The notes under the pieces are model-generated. The model was not told the DNA's origin and ran no database searches. It worked only from the letters and a program-made list of their open reading frames with translations. A program made the translations under genes and the position numbers. DNA of 64,000 nt from the NCBI GenBank assembly GCA_016288815.1, contig JAEELF010000036.1, positions 1-64,000 of the forward strand. Direction: 5' to 3'. Of this stretch, positions 1 through 7,266 are shown in pieces. The DNA is from Ruminococcus sp. (GTDB lineage Bacteria; Bacillota; Clostridia; Oscillospirales; Ruminococcaceae). Position 1 is the first letter of the stretch. Each line of letters opens with the position of its first letter.

Positions 1-1
1 T

Positions 2-601
2 CACAAGAAGCTCGGTACAACATTCATCTATGTAACTCATGACCAGACTGAGGCTATGACAATGGGCGACCGTATCGTATGTATGAAGGACGGCTTCGTT
101 CAGCAGGTAGATACTCCTCAGAACCTCTACGAGAACCCCACAAACAAGTTTGTTGCAGGCTTCCTCGGATCGCCTCAGATGAACTTCATCGACGCAGTTC
201 TCAAGGAAGAGTACGGTCAGTTCATCGTTGAGTTCGGCTCTGATGATACAAAGTCCTCCAGAGGCGTTAAGTACCAGATCATCGTTCCTGAGGCTAAGGT
301 AAACGATGAGCTCGGAAACTACGTTGGCAAGGAGATCATCCTCGGTGTTCGTCCCGAGAGCATCCACGACGAAGAGATGTACCTCTCCAACGCTACAACA
401 GGTATCGTAGACTGCAACGTCGAGATCACCGAAATGATGGGCGCTGAGACTTACCTCTACCTCCTTTGCGAGGGTATCCCGCTTACTGCAAGAGTAAGCC
501 CGAGATCGACTGCAAGACCTGGTGATGACATCAAGGTAGCTATCGACCCGAACAGGATCCACATCTTCGACAAGGAAACTGAAAAAGCAATCGTCAACTG
601 A
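2..601 (+). CDS. Sugar ABC transporter ATP-binding protein (MsmX/UgpC type), 5'-truncated by window edge
   Basis: The reading frame is open from base 2, before the first internal ATG at 56, so the gene starts left of the window. The first residues include the H-loop region (FIYVTHDQTEAMTMGDRI), and the rest is the C-terminal regulatory (TOBE/OB-fold) part seen in the MsmX, MalK and UgpC family, with PQNLYENPTNKFVAGFLGSP and LGVRPESI motifs. Such ATPases energise one or several carbohydrate importers at the inner face of the membrane and are often shared between transporters. Walker A, the signature motif and Walker B lie outside the window. A UUCG-loop terminator follows 65 bases after the stop. 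The substrate cannot be read from this fragment. Confidence 0.9.
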   Translation, partial: HKKLGTTFIYVTHDQTEAMTMGDRIVCMKDGFVQQVDTPQNLYENPTNKFVAGFLGSPQMNFIDAVLKEEYGQFIVEFGSDDTKSSRGVKYQIIVPEAKVNDELGNYVGKEIILGVRPESIHDEEMYLSNATTGIVDCNVEITEMMGAETYLYLLCEGIPLTARVSPRSTARPGDDIKVAIDPNRIHIFDKETEKAIVN

Positions 602-665
602 TTAATTCTTTTCATATTTATCCTTTCTTTCTTTGTGTATAGCGTCGGGAGACGTATATGCACGC

Positions 666-695
666 AAAAAACCGCAGCTTCGGCTGCGGTTTTTT
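666..695. terminator. Bidirectional intrinsic terminator
   Basis: A 7-bp stem (672-678 with 683-689) closed by a UUCG tetraloop is flanked by A6 and T6, so it has a U-tract in both directions. It lies between the converging ABC ATPase (+) and small lipoprotein (-) genes and can end both transcripts. Confidence 0.9.
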
Positions 696-709
696 GTGCT
701 GTTACGGGG

Positions 710-1033
710 TCAGTCGCGGCGGGAGCGCTCATTGTCGTGACCGTCAACGCCGTCGATGACGTGGTCTGCGGCACTCTCGACGCCGTCGATCATGTCTTTT
801 CCGGCTTCGCCGGCACCGGTAACAATGTCCTTTCCAGCTTCGCCCACCTCGTCGGCTGCACCGCTGACGTAGTCCCCGACAGCGTCGTCGCGGCGGTCGC
901 CGGTGCTGTCGTAGTTGCTGGCGTAGCTTTCATGCCGGGTATCGCCGTTCATGGAGCTCCCGCGCTCGGAACCGCACGATGTGAATGCGCAGATCGTTAA
1001 AAATGCGGAGCATATTGCTAAGATCTTTTTCAT
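710..1033 (-). CDS. Small predicted lipoprotein with amphipathic repeat
   Basis: Start chosen at 1033 because AAAGGA lies 9 bases upstream; an upstream in-frame start would add 15 residues before the signal peptide. The 107-residue product begins MKKILAICSAFLTICAFTSC, a lipoprotein signal with an FTSC lipobox. The mature part is acidic and ends with a short tandem repeat (GEAGKDIVTGA / GEAGKDMIDGV) that would form an amphipathic helix. I do not recognise a family. It would be anchored on the outer face of the cytoplasmic membrane. It stands alone, facing the ABC gene and diverging from the operon at 1500, with the DnaA-box-like cluster in its upstream region. Confidence 0.75.
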   Translation of the reverse strand: MKKILAICSAFLTICAFTSCGSERGSSMNGDTRHESYASNYDSTGDRRDDAVGDYVSGAADEVGEAGKDIVTGAGEAGKDMIDGVESAADHVIDGVDGHDNERSRRD

Positions 1034-1070
1034 ATGATCATGTCCTTTCAATGGCATTATTGCGGAGCGT

Positions 1071-1423
1071 CTTTCCACAATGTATTTTTATTGTTTACTC
1101 ATTTTCCCCGTTTATCCACAGTGGTTTTCAACATTTTTCGGTTTCCAGAATGTGTATATAGCGCGGTTTTCCACTTTTCCACTGACTTTTCCACAGTCAG
1201 CGGGTGAAATCCCAACACCTGTTTCAACACAATGTTGAAAACTTATCCACCCGTTTGTGGAAATGAAATCGGATAATATTGCTTTTTCTGTAAAAATTTG
1301 TATTTAATTTACTGAACCGCAGTAAGCAGCCACCTCGACCCGCCCGGGAGTCTCAATGCGTGCATAATAAAAAATCCCACGCGAAAATCATTCATTTTTC
1401 CGCAGATAATTGACATTTCCACA
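1071..1423. other. Cluster of DnaA-box-like 9-mers in a gene-free region
   Basis: Eight sites resembling the DnaA box occur in about 350 bases: CTTTCCACA 1071, TTATCCACA 1112 (exact consensus), TTTTCCACT 1167 and 1175, TTTTCCACA 1187, TTATCCACC 1243, TGTGGAAAT 1256 (opposite strand) and ATTTCCACA 1415. An AT-rich stretch follows at about 1267-1317. A perfect 8-bp inverted repeat (TTTCAACA, spacer CAA) lies at 1222-1240. The whole 1034-1499 interval holds no gene. No dnaA, dnaN, rpmH or gyr gene is in the window, so a replication origin is not shown; a DnaA titration or regulatory site is an alternative. Confidence 0.5.
1222..1240. repeat. Perfect 8-bp inverted repeat, possible operator
   Basis: TTTCAACA and TGTTGAAA are separated by CAA. 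A further half-site-like TTTTCAACAT lies about 100 bases to the left near 1125. The symmetry suits a dimeric regulator, but no regulator gene is adjacent and the factor is unknown. Confidence 0.4.
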
Positions 1424-1438
1424 GCGCTGTGATATAAT
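1410..1438 (+). promoter_or_regulatory. Sigma-A type promoter for the hydrolase/Mur ligase operon
   Basis: Exact TTGACA (1410-1415) and TATAAT (1433-1438) with 17 bases between, plus a TGn extension upstream of the -10. One DnaA-box-like 9-mer (1415-1423) overlaps the -35/spacer, so a bound protein there could block RNA polymerase. Confidence 0.85.
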
Positions 1439-1499
1439 TATCTGTGTATGTGTTCATGCAGATACACATATTATATATAAAAAACGGAGATAACAGAAA

Positions 1500-2273
1500 T
1501 TGAACAAAACAGTTAACGGAATCAGTATAAACTATGAGCAGAAAGGCGAGGGCGACCTCATCGTGCTCCTGCACGGCTGGGGCAGCAATATCAAGCTCTT
1601 CGCCAACCTCATTGATCTCCTCGCGAAGAAGTATACCGTCGTCGCCATGGATATGCCCGGATTCGGCGAAAGCCAGGAGCCGCCGGCGGCATGGTGCGTG
1701 GACGACTATGTGCAGTTCGTCATCGACTTCCTCGCGGACTACGGCGCGGAGAAGGTCATGCTGCTCGGTCACAGCTTCGGCGGGCGCGTGATAATCAAGC
1801 TCCACACCCGCAAGGATCTGCCGTTTGAGGTCACAAAGGTCATACTCGTGGACAGCGCGGGCATCATGCCGCCCAAGACCAAGAAAAAAAGCTGGCGCAC
1901 CCGCTACTACAAGCTCGGCAAGGCCGTCCTCTCGACGAAGATAGCCCGGAAAATAGCTCCGGACGCTCTCGAGAACTTCCGCAAGAAAATGGGCAGCGCC
2001 GACTACGCCGCCGCTTCTCCGATGATGAGACAGGTCATGGTCAAGGTCGTGAACGAGGATCTCGAGCCCTACCTGCCGCTGATAAAGTGTCCGACGCTTC
2101 TCGTCTGGGGCGTGAACGACACAGCAACTCCGCTCTCCGACGGCGAGAAAATGGAGAAGCTCATTCCCGACGCGGGTCTCGTAAAGCTCGAAAATGCGGG
2201 GCATTACTCCTTCCTCGAGCAGCAGTACACCTTCAACCGCGTGATGTGCTCGTTCATGGGCATTCAGGATTAA
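1500..2273 (+). CDS. Alpha/beta hydrolase
   Basis: The start is TTG at 1500, with GGAG about 10 bases upstream. The 257-residue product is a complete alpha/beta-hydrolase fold: oxyanion-hole region HGWG (25-28), nucleophile elbow GHSFGG with Ser92, and the likely acid and base Asp207 (WGVND) and His235 (AGHYS). A basic helical lid lies around residues 125-165. The fold supports an esterase, lipase or C-C hydrolase, but the substrate is not readable. It shares a transcript with the Mur ligase gene, which starts 10 bases downstream, so a role close to the cell envelope is possible. No signal peptide is seen, so it is probably cytoplasmic. Confidence 0.85.
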   Translation: MNKTVNGISINYEQKGEGDLIVLLHGWGSNIKLFANLIDLLAKKYTVVAMDMPGFGESQEPPAAWCVDDYVQFVIDFLADYGAEKVMLLGHSFGGRVIIKLHTRKDLPFEVTKVILVDSAGIMPPKTKKKSWRTRYYKLGKAVLSTKIARKIAPDALENFRKKMGSADYAAASPMMRQVMVKVVNEDLEPYLPLIKCPTLLVWGVNDTATPLSDGEKMEKLIPDAGLVKLENAGHYSFLEQQYTFNRVMCSFMGIQD

Positions 2274-2283
2274 GGAGGCTCGT

Positions 2284-3906
2284 ATGTCGATAGTATTATT
2301 CTGTGTGTTCGCGGCAGTCACGCTGCTCGCGACAGTATTCCTCGGGCTCCGCGAGTTCCATATGCTCCAGCTCAACGGCTACAAGACCCCCGAGCATTCG
2401 TGGTGGATGAAGAAGAACTGGAAGAGGTACATCCTCCCGCTGGCGCTTCTGGCGGGACAGTTCGTGATGGCAGCGCTCGGCGCAAAAGCACCGCTCGTCA
2501 TCGCGTTCACCTGCTTCAATGCGGTGTTCATCGTCGCCAACAAGCCCGGCAGGAAGTTCAAGAAGCCCCTCGTCTATACCGCCCGCATGAAGCGTATGAT
2601 GACGACCTTCTTCATACTTATCGCTGTATTCTACGTCTTTGCGGTGCTCAACGGCAAGCTGAGCGTAATTGAGTGCAGCGGAGACTCCTGTGTCCACAAG
2701 ACATTCTGGTTCACGCAGGCGCTGCCGTACATACTCGTCGGCACGTCGCTGTACCTCACCCCCATATTCGTGCCGCTCTCGAACCTCATCAACAAGCCGC
2801 TCGAGAAGGCTATCCAGAAATGGTATATCAACGACGCGAAGAAGAAGCTCGCGTCCATGCCCTCGCTGCACAAGGTCGGTATCACCGGCAGCTACGGCAA
2901 GACCAGCATGAAGTTCTACCTCAGCGAGCTGCTCTCGTCGCAGTTTGAGACGCTCAAAACGCCCGAGAGCTTCAACACTCCCATGGGCGTGACGATAACC
3001 GTCCGCCGCGACCTCAAGCCCACACATGAGTACTTCATATGCGAAATGGGCGCACGCCGCGTCCACGAGATAAAGGAGCTCTGCGACATCGCCCATCCGC
3101 ACGACGGTATCATCACCTCCGTCGGACCGCAGCACCTCGAGACGTTCCGTTCGATAGAGAACGTCGTGAACACCAAGTTCGAGCTTGCAGACGCTGTTCA
3201 GGCTGCCGGCGGAAAGATATACCTCAACGGCGACAACGAGCTCATCCGAGCAAAGGCTCCGCAGTACAAAAATGCCGTGCTCTACGGCATGAGCGAGGGC
3301 TGCGACTACCGCGCGTCCGATGTTTCGGTGTCCGACAAGGGAACTGAGTTCACGCTCACGGCTCCCGGCGGGGAGACCTGCCGCTACTCGATGAAGCTAC
3401 TCGGCGAGCACAGCGTACAGAACGTCCTTGGCGCGATCGCCTACTGCCACGGCATAGGCATCCCGCTCGAAAAGCTGGTTCTGCCGGTAAAGCGTATCGC
3501 CGCAGTACCGCACAGGCTCCAGCTCCTCGACAAGGGCGGCGACCTCACCTTCATCGACGACGCATACAACTCCAACCCGAGCGGCTGCCGCGCGGCTCTT
3601 GCCGTACTGAAGCTGTTCGACGCCACCCGCATACTTGTCACGCCCGGAATGGTCGAGCTCGGCGAGAAGCAGGAGGAGCTCAACTTCGAGTTCGGTCAGG
3701 AGGCTGCGCAGGCGTGCGACTACATCGCGCTCGTCGGCAAGGCACAGACGGTCCCGATATACAACGGAATAAAGGATGCCGGCTACGATATGGAGCGGGT
3801 CATCGTTGCCGATACCCTCGGCGAGGCGCTCGACAAAGTCCGCGCACTGCCGACTGACAAAAAGAAGATCGTCCTCCTCGAGAACGACCTGCCTGACAAC
3901 TATTGA
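2284..3906 (+). CDS. Membrane-anchored Mur ligase family protein (MurF-like)
   Basis: An AAGGAGG site abuts the previous stop, 5 bases before this ATG. Of 540 residues, about the first 190 are not a normal MurF N-terminal domain; they hold three or four hydrophobic segments (near 1-20, 50-85, 105-123 and 145-165). After that comes a Mur ligase core with the ATP P-loop GITGSYGKTS (199-208), an EMGAR motif and a typical glutamate-ligase C-terminal domain. MurF joins D-Ala-D-Ala to the UDP-MurNAc-tripeptide. The next gene is ddl, which makes D-Ala-D-Ala, so the pair supports a cell-wall precursor or related peptide-ligation role. Because the normal UDP-substrate domain is replaced, it may act on a lipid-linked or different acceptor. 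Confidence 0.8.
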   Translation: MSIVLFCVFAAVTLLATVFLGLREFHMLQLNGYKTPEHSWWMKKNWKRYILPLALLAGQFVMAALGAKAPLVIAFTCFNAVFIVANKPGRKFKKPLVYTARMKRMMTTFFILIAVFYVFAVLNGKLSVIECSGDSCVHKTFWFTQALPYILVGTSLYLTPIFVPLSNLINKPLEKAIQKWYINDAKKKLASMPSLHKVGITGSYGKTSMKFYLSELLSSQFETLKTPESFNTPMGVTITVRRDLKPTHEYFICEMGARRVHEIKELCDIAHPHDGIITSVGPQHLETFRSIENVVNTKFELADAVQAAGGKIYLNGDNELIRAKAPQYKNAVLYGMSEGCDYRASDVSVSDKGTEFTLTAPGGETCRYSMKLLGEHSVQNVLGAIAYCHGIGIPLEKLVLPVKRIAAVPHRLQLLDKGGDLTFIDDAYNSNPSGCRAALAVLKLFDATRILVTPGMVELGEKQEELNFEFGQEAAQACDYIALVGKAQTVPIYNGIKDAGYDMERVIVADTLGEALDKVRALPTDKKKIVLLENDLPDNY

Positions 3907-3909
3907 TTT

Positions 3910-3996
3910 AGGTGTCAGGTATCAGGTTTTTAGGTTTCAGGATCCGTCGCCGGAGGCGACACCGCACCTGATACCTGACCGCTGACACCTGAAACC
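3910..3996. repeat. Imperfect inverted-repeat element between murF-like gene and ddl
   Basis: The left arm GGTGTCAGGTATCAGGT (from 3911) is complementary to a right arm at about 3965-3990, where a few extra bases interrupt the match. A second perfect hairpin, GTCGCC-GGA-GGCGAC (3946-3960), sits in the centre. AGGTTTCAGG is matched by CCTGAAACC at the right edge. A related fragment occurs at 27804-27826. It looks like a short non-coding dispersed repeat; it could also attenuate read-through into ddl. Confidence 0.6.
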
Positions 3997-4033
3997 AATT
4001 ATTCAGCCAAATTTATGTAAGGAGATACATACT

Positions 4034-5221
4034 ATGAAGATCAATCTTGCGGTACTTTTCGGCGGAAAGAGCGTCGAGCATGAGGTATCCGTCATTTCTG
4101 CGGTACAGGCAATGGCGAGCATCAACAAGGAAAAATACAATATTATTCCCGTCTACATGACCAAGGGAAATGAGTTCTACACCGGCGAGAAGCTGTTCGA
4201 CATCAACGCCTTCAAGGATATCCCCGCGCTGCTGAGCGAGTGTACAGAGTGCGTGTTCGTGCGCAGTGAGGGCAAGGTCAAACTCATTCGCCAGAAGATG
4301 AAGAAATTCGGCTCCAACGACATCGCCGAGATAGACGTTGCGTTCCCGATAGTCCACGGAACAAATGTTGAGGACGGTGCCCTTCAGGGCTACCTCCACA
4401 CCCTCGGACTGCCGTATGTCGGCTGCGACGTGCTCGCTTCAGCTGTCGGAATGGATAAATACGTCATGAAGATACTGCTCAAGGAGGCGGGCTTCCCGGT
4501 GCTTGACTGCTGCCGCTTCTCGGCTTTTGAGATGACCGACATGGATAGCATAGTCAGCCGCGTGGAGGCGAAGTTCCCGTACCCCGTCATCATCAAGCCG
4601 ATAAACCTCGGTTCGAGCGTGGGTATCTCCAAGGCGAGCGACCGCGACGGTCTTATCCGCTCTGTCGAGGAGGCATTCGAGTTCTCCGACCGTATCCTCA
4701 TCGAGCCTGCTGTCGTGCAGCTCAAGGAGATAAACTGCTCAGTGCTCGGCGACAGCGAATCCGCGGAGGCTTCCGTATGTGAGGAGCCTGTTCAGGCGAG
4801 CGGCGACGAGATACTCAGCTACGACCAGAAGTACGTCGGCGGAGGAAAGTCCGGCGGCAGCAAGGGAATGGCGTCACTCAAGCGCAAGATACCCGCTGAC
4901 ATCACTCCCGAGCAGGACGAATTCATCAGAAAGACCGCGGTAGACGCATTCCGCTGCCTCGGCTGCAACGGCGTTACCCGTATCGACTTCATGATAGACA
5001 TGGCGACAGACAAGGTCTACATCAATGAGATAAACACTATCCCCGGCTCGCTGGCGTTCTATCTCTGGGAGCCCAAGGGAGTGAAGTATCAGGAGCTGCT
5101 CGAGCGCATGATACAGCTCGCGCTCAAGCGTCACCGTCTTGCGGCGAAGATAAACTACTCGTTCGACACGAATATACTCGCAATGGGCGGCAGCTTTGGC
5201 TCAAAGGGCAGCAAAAGGTGA
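4034..5221 (+). CDS. ddl: D-alanine--D-alanine ligase
   Basis: The ATG at 4034 follows a GGAG site. The 395-residue product has the Ddl/ATP-grasp signatures: FGGKSVEHEVSVISA at the N-terminus, VHGTNVEDGALQGYL (about 108-122), KPINLGSSVGISKA for nucleotide binding, and the metal site NEINTIPG near the C-terminus. It ligates two D-alanines with ATP in the cytoplasm to give the dipeptide used by MurF. The upstream gene is a MurF-like ligase, which fits one pathway, though the inverted-repeat element lies between them. At 395 residues it is somewhat longer than many Ddl proteins, with the extra length partly in a short C-terminal extension. Confidence 0.95.
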   Translation: MKINLAVLFGGKSVEHEVSVISAVQAMASINKEKYNIIPVYMTKGNEFYTGEKLFDINAFKDIPALLSECTECVFVRSEGKVKLIRQKMKKFGSNDIAEIDVAFPIVHGTNVEDGALQGYLHTLGLPYVGCDVLASAVGMDKYVMKILLKEAGFPVLDCCRFSAFEMTDMDSIVSRVEAKFPYPVIIKPINLGSSVGISKASDRDGLIRSVEEAFEFSDRILIEPAVVQLKEINCSVLGDSESAEASVCEEPVQASGDEILSYDQKYVGGGKSGGSKGMASLKRKIPADITPEQDEFIRKTAVDAFRCLGCNGVTRIDFMIDMATDKVYINEINTIPGSLAFYLWEPKGVKYQELLERMIQLALKRHRLAAKINYSFDTNILAMGGSFGSKGSKR

Positions 5222-5309
5222 TTGTAGTGGACGTCAGTAATTATTTGACGTTTGCTGTATCCGGCAGGTAAGCCGTTAATATGAACACATCAAAACGGAG
5301 GTGCTGAAA

Positions 5310-5987
5310 ATGACCGAAAAGGAAAAACAACAGGCTGGCGAGCTCTACAACGCAAAGGACAAGGAGCTCCTTGCCGACCGCGTTAAGGCGAAAAAGCTCT
5401 GCGCGGAGTACAATGCCGTTGAGTACAACGACTACCAGAAGAAGGAGCGTCTGCTCGACCGTCTTCTCGCACTGCGCGGGGAGAACACATGGATAGAGGC
5501 GAATTTCTTCTGCGATTACGGCTACAACATCATCATCGGCGACAATTTCTACGCCAACCACAACTGCGTTATCCTCGACTGTGCGGAGGTCATTTTCGGC
5601 GATAATGTCTTAGTCGGACCCAACTGCGGCTTCTACACTGCGACTCACCCGCTCGACGCCGAGACCCGCAATCAGGGTCTGGAGTCAGCGAAGCCTATCA
5701 AGATAGGCAGCAATGTCTGGATAGGCGGCAGCGTGTGCGTCATGCCGGGCGTGACTATCGGCGACGGCGCGGTCATCGCGGGGGGAAGCGTTGTGACTGA
5801 TGACATTCCCGCGGGAATGCTCGCGGCAGGAAATCCCTGCAAGCCGGTGAGACCGGTGAATGAAGAAAAGGCGGAGGAGCCTGCCGAGCAGCCGGAGGAA
5901 AAGCCCGCCGAGCCTGCGGAGGAGGAGAATCCTGCACCCGCCGAAGAGAAGAAGAGACACCTCTTCGCGAAGAAGAAGAAACAGTAA
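5310..5987 (+). CDS. Hexapeptide-repeat O-acetyltransferase (maltose/galactoside acetyltransferase type) with charged tail
   Basis: Start set at ATG 5310: a GTG at 5301 overlaps the CGGAGG site, which lies 8 bases before the ATG. The 225-residue product has the Maa/LacA layout: N-terminal helical region (LYNAKDKEL...), then a left-handed beta-helix with YNIIIGDNFYANHNC, catalytic-type His113 in TATHPLD, and GSNVWIGGSVCVMPGVTIGDGAVIAGGSVV. Family members acetylate sugars with acetyl-CoA in the cytoplasm. From about residue 186 the protein departs from the family: an acidic Glu/Pro/Ala stretch followed by a basic end (KKRHLFAKKKKQ). The acceptor sugar is unknown. It may be transcribed with ddl; 88 bases separate them and no clear promoter is seen there. 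Confidence 0.85.
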   Translation: MTEKEKQQAGELYNAKDKELLADRVKAKKLCAEYNAVEYNDYQKKERLLDRLLALRGENTWIEANFFCDYGYNIIIGDNFYANHNCVILDCAEVIFGDNVLVGPNCGFYTATHPLDAETRNQGLESAKPIKIGSNVWIGGSVCVMPGVTIGDGAVIAGGSVVTDDIPAGMLAAGNPCKPVRPVNEEKAEEPAEQPEEKPAEPAEEENPAPAEEKKRHLFAKKKKQ

Positions 5988-5989
5988 TG

Positions 5990-6285
5990 TGCGTGCGACC
6001 ATCACCGGTCGGCGCGGAGGGCGTTTAAAGGCGGAAGAAGGGGACGCCTTCTCTTGCAAGGCGACCCTCCGGGTCCAGCCCCTCTGTCAGCTCCGCTGAC
6101 ATCTCCCCGCACTGCGGGGAGTCACCTCTCAAAAACAGTCCACCGGACTGTTTTGAAATTCACCCCTTGCGAGGCGCCTTTCAGATAGTTTCGCTTCGCC
6201 TTAAAAACTAAAGCGAAGCGACCAGAGGCGCTGCCTCTGGACTCCGCCAAAGGGTACAGGTACCCTTTGGAATTCCTCTGCTTAG
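5990..6285 (+). repeat. Mosaic hairpin repeat, copy 1
   Basis: This gene-free interval is a string of short inverted repeats: a GTGCGACC...GGTCG-type hairpin, GGGGACGCC...CTCTTGC, an AGTCCACCGGACTG palindrome, GTTTCGCTTCGCC...GCGAAGCG, and AAAGGGTACAGGTACCCTTT. The same modules in the same order recur at 12098-12440 and, reversed, at 62640-62817. It lies directly after a gene 3' end, like the other copies. It is probably a non-autonomous dispersed element; no transposase is visible. Confidence 0.75.
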
Positions 6286-6297
6286 AAAACAAAATGC

Positions 6298-6326
6298 TTG
6301 ATTTATCATACCATGTATGATATAAT
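6298..6326 (+). promoter_or_regulatory. Promoter for nfnA-nfnB
   Basis: TTGATT (6298-6303) and TATAAT (6321-6326) with a 17-base spacer, just after the mosaic repeat and about 95 bases before the nfnA ATG. Confidence 0.8.
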
Positions 6327-6422
6327 TATAAGACAACTCCATGCAGCCCTGTATCCCCAAGGTCAATGGCGACCCGCGGGAAAGTCCCCGCGCTGCAAAT
6401 ATACGAAAAGAAGGTATTGGCA

Positions 6423-7265
6423 ATGTACGAGATACTTGAAAAAAGATTTCTCAACCCTACAGTTGTCCTCATGAGGATAAATGCCCCCAAGGTAGCCGCT
6501 AAGGCTGAGCCGGGTCAGTTCATCATCCTCCGCACGGACAGCGAGGGCGAGCGTATCCCGCTCACTATCGCGGACTATGACCGCGCTTCCGGCTCCGTTA
6601 CGATAATCGCTCAGGTAGTCGGCGCTACAACTGAAAAGCTCGCTCACATGAATGAGGGCGATTCCCTCCACGACTTCGTTGGTCCGCTCGGACGTGCTAC
6701 CGAGACCGAGGGTCTGAAGAAGGTCGCTGTTGTCGGCGGCGGCGTGGGCTGCGCTATCGCTTACCCCGTCACCAAGAAGCTCCACGAGCTCGGCTGCGAG
6801 GTACACGCTATCTGCGGCTTCAGAAACAAGGATCTCGTTATCCTCGAGGACGAATTCAAGGCGGCTTCCTCCAAGTACGTCCTCATGTCCGATGACGGTA
6901 CTGCCGGCGAGAAGGGTCTCGTTACAGACGCCCTCAAGAAGCTCATCGACGGCGGTGAGAAGTACGACAGAGTTATCACTATCGGACCTCTCATCATGAT
7001 GAAGTTCGTCTGTCAGCTCACAAAGCAGTACGAGATACCCACTGTTGCCTCCATGAACCCCATAATGATAGACGGAACAGGTATGTGCGGCGGCTGCCGT
7101 CTCACTGTAGGCGGTCAGACCAAGTTCGCGTGCGTTGACGGTCCTGAGTTCGACGGTCACCTCATCGACTTTGACGAGGCTATGGCGCGCGGCGCAATGT
7201 ACAGGGACTTCGAGCGCCACGCTCACGAGGAGACCTGCAACCTGTTCAGCAAGGAGGTAAAGTGA
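6423..7265 (+). CDS. nfnA: NADH-dependent reduced ferredoxin:NADP+ oxidoreductase subunit A
   Basis: Start at ATG 6423, with AAGG 8 bases upstream; an earlier in-frame ATG at 6366 lacks a site and the extra 19 residues are not family-like. The 281-residue product is a ferredoxin-NADP reductase-like FAD/NAD protein: FAD region RIPLTIADYD, nucleotide loop VAVVGGGVGCA (101-111), and a C-terminal [2Fe-2S] site with Cys222, Cys225 and Cys237. Only three Cys are present; in characterised NfnA an Asp completes the cluster, and Asp217 is nearby. With NfnB it couples NADH and reduced ferredoxin to NADP+ reduction by flavin-based bifurcation in the cytosol. The nfnB start follows 2 bases after its stop. 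Confidence 0.9.
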   Translation: MYEILEKRFLNPTVVLMRINAPKVAAKAEPGQFIILRTDSEGERIPLTIADYDRASGSVTIIAQVVGATTEKLAHMNEGDSLHDFVGPLGRATETEGLKKVAVVGGGVGCAIAYPVTKKLHELGCEVHAICGFRNKDLVILEDEFKAASSKYVLMSDDGTAGEKGLVTDALKKLIDGGEKYDRVITIGPLIMMKFVCQLTKQYEIPTVASMNPIMIDGTGMCGGCRLTVGGQTKFACVDGPEFDGHLIDFDEAMARGAMYRDFERHAHEETCNLFSKEVK

Positions 7266-7266
7266 A

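Noticed and set aside
602..640. tRNA or small RNA after the ABC gene
   Set aside because: No cloverleaf or conserved structure beyond the terminator could be seen; no tRNA gene was found anywhere in the window.
1071..1423. Calling the DnaA-box cluster the chromosomal oriC
   Set aside because: No dnaA, dnaN or other usual neighbours and no supporting strand bias are visible, so only a cluster is reported.
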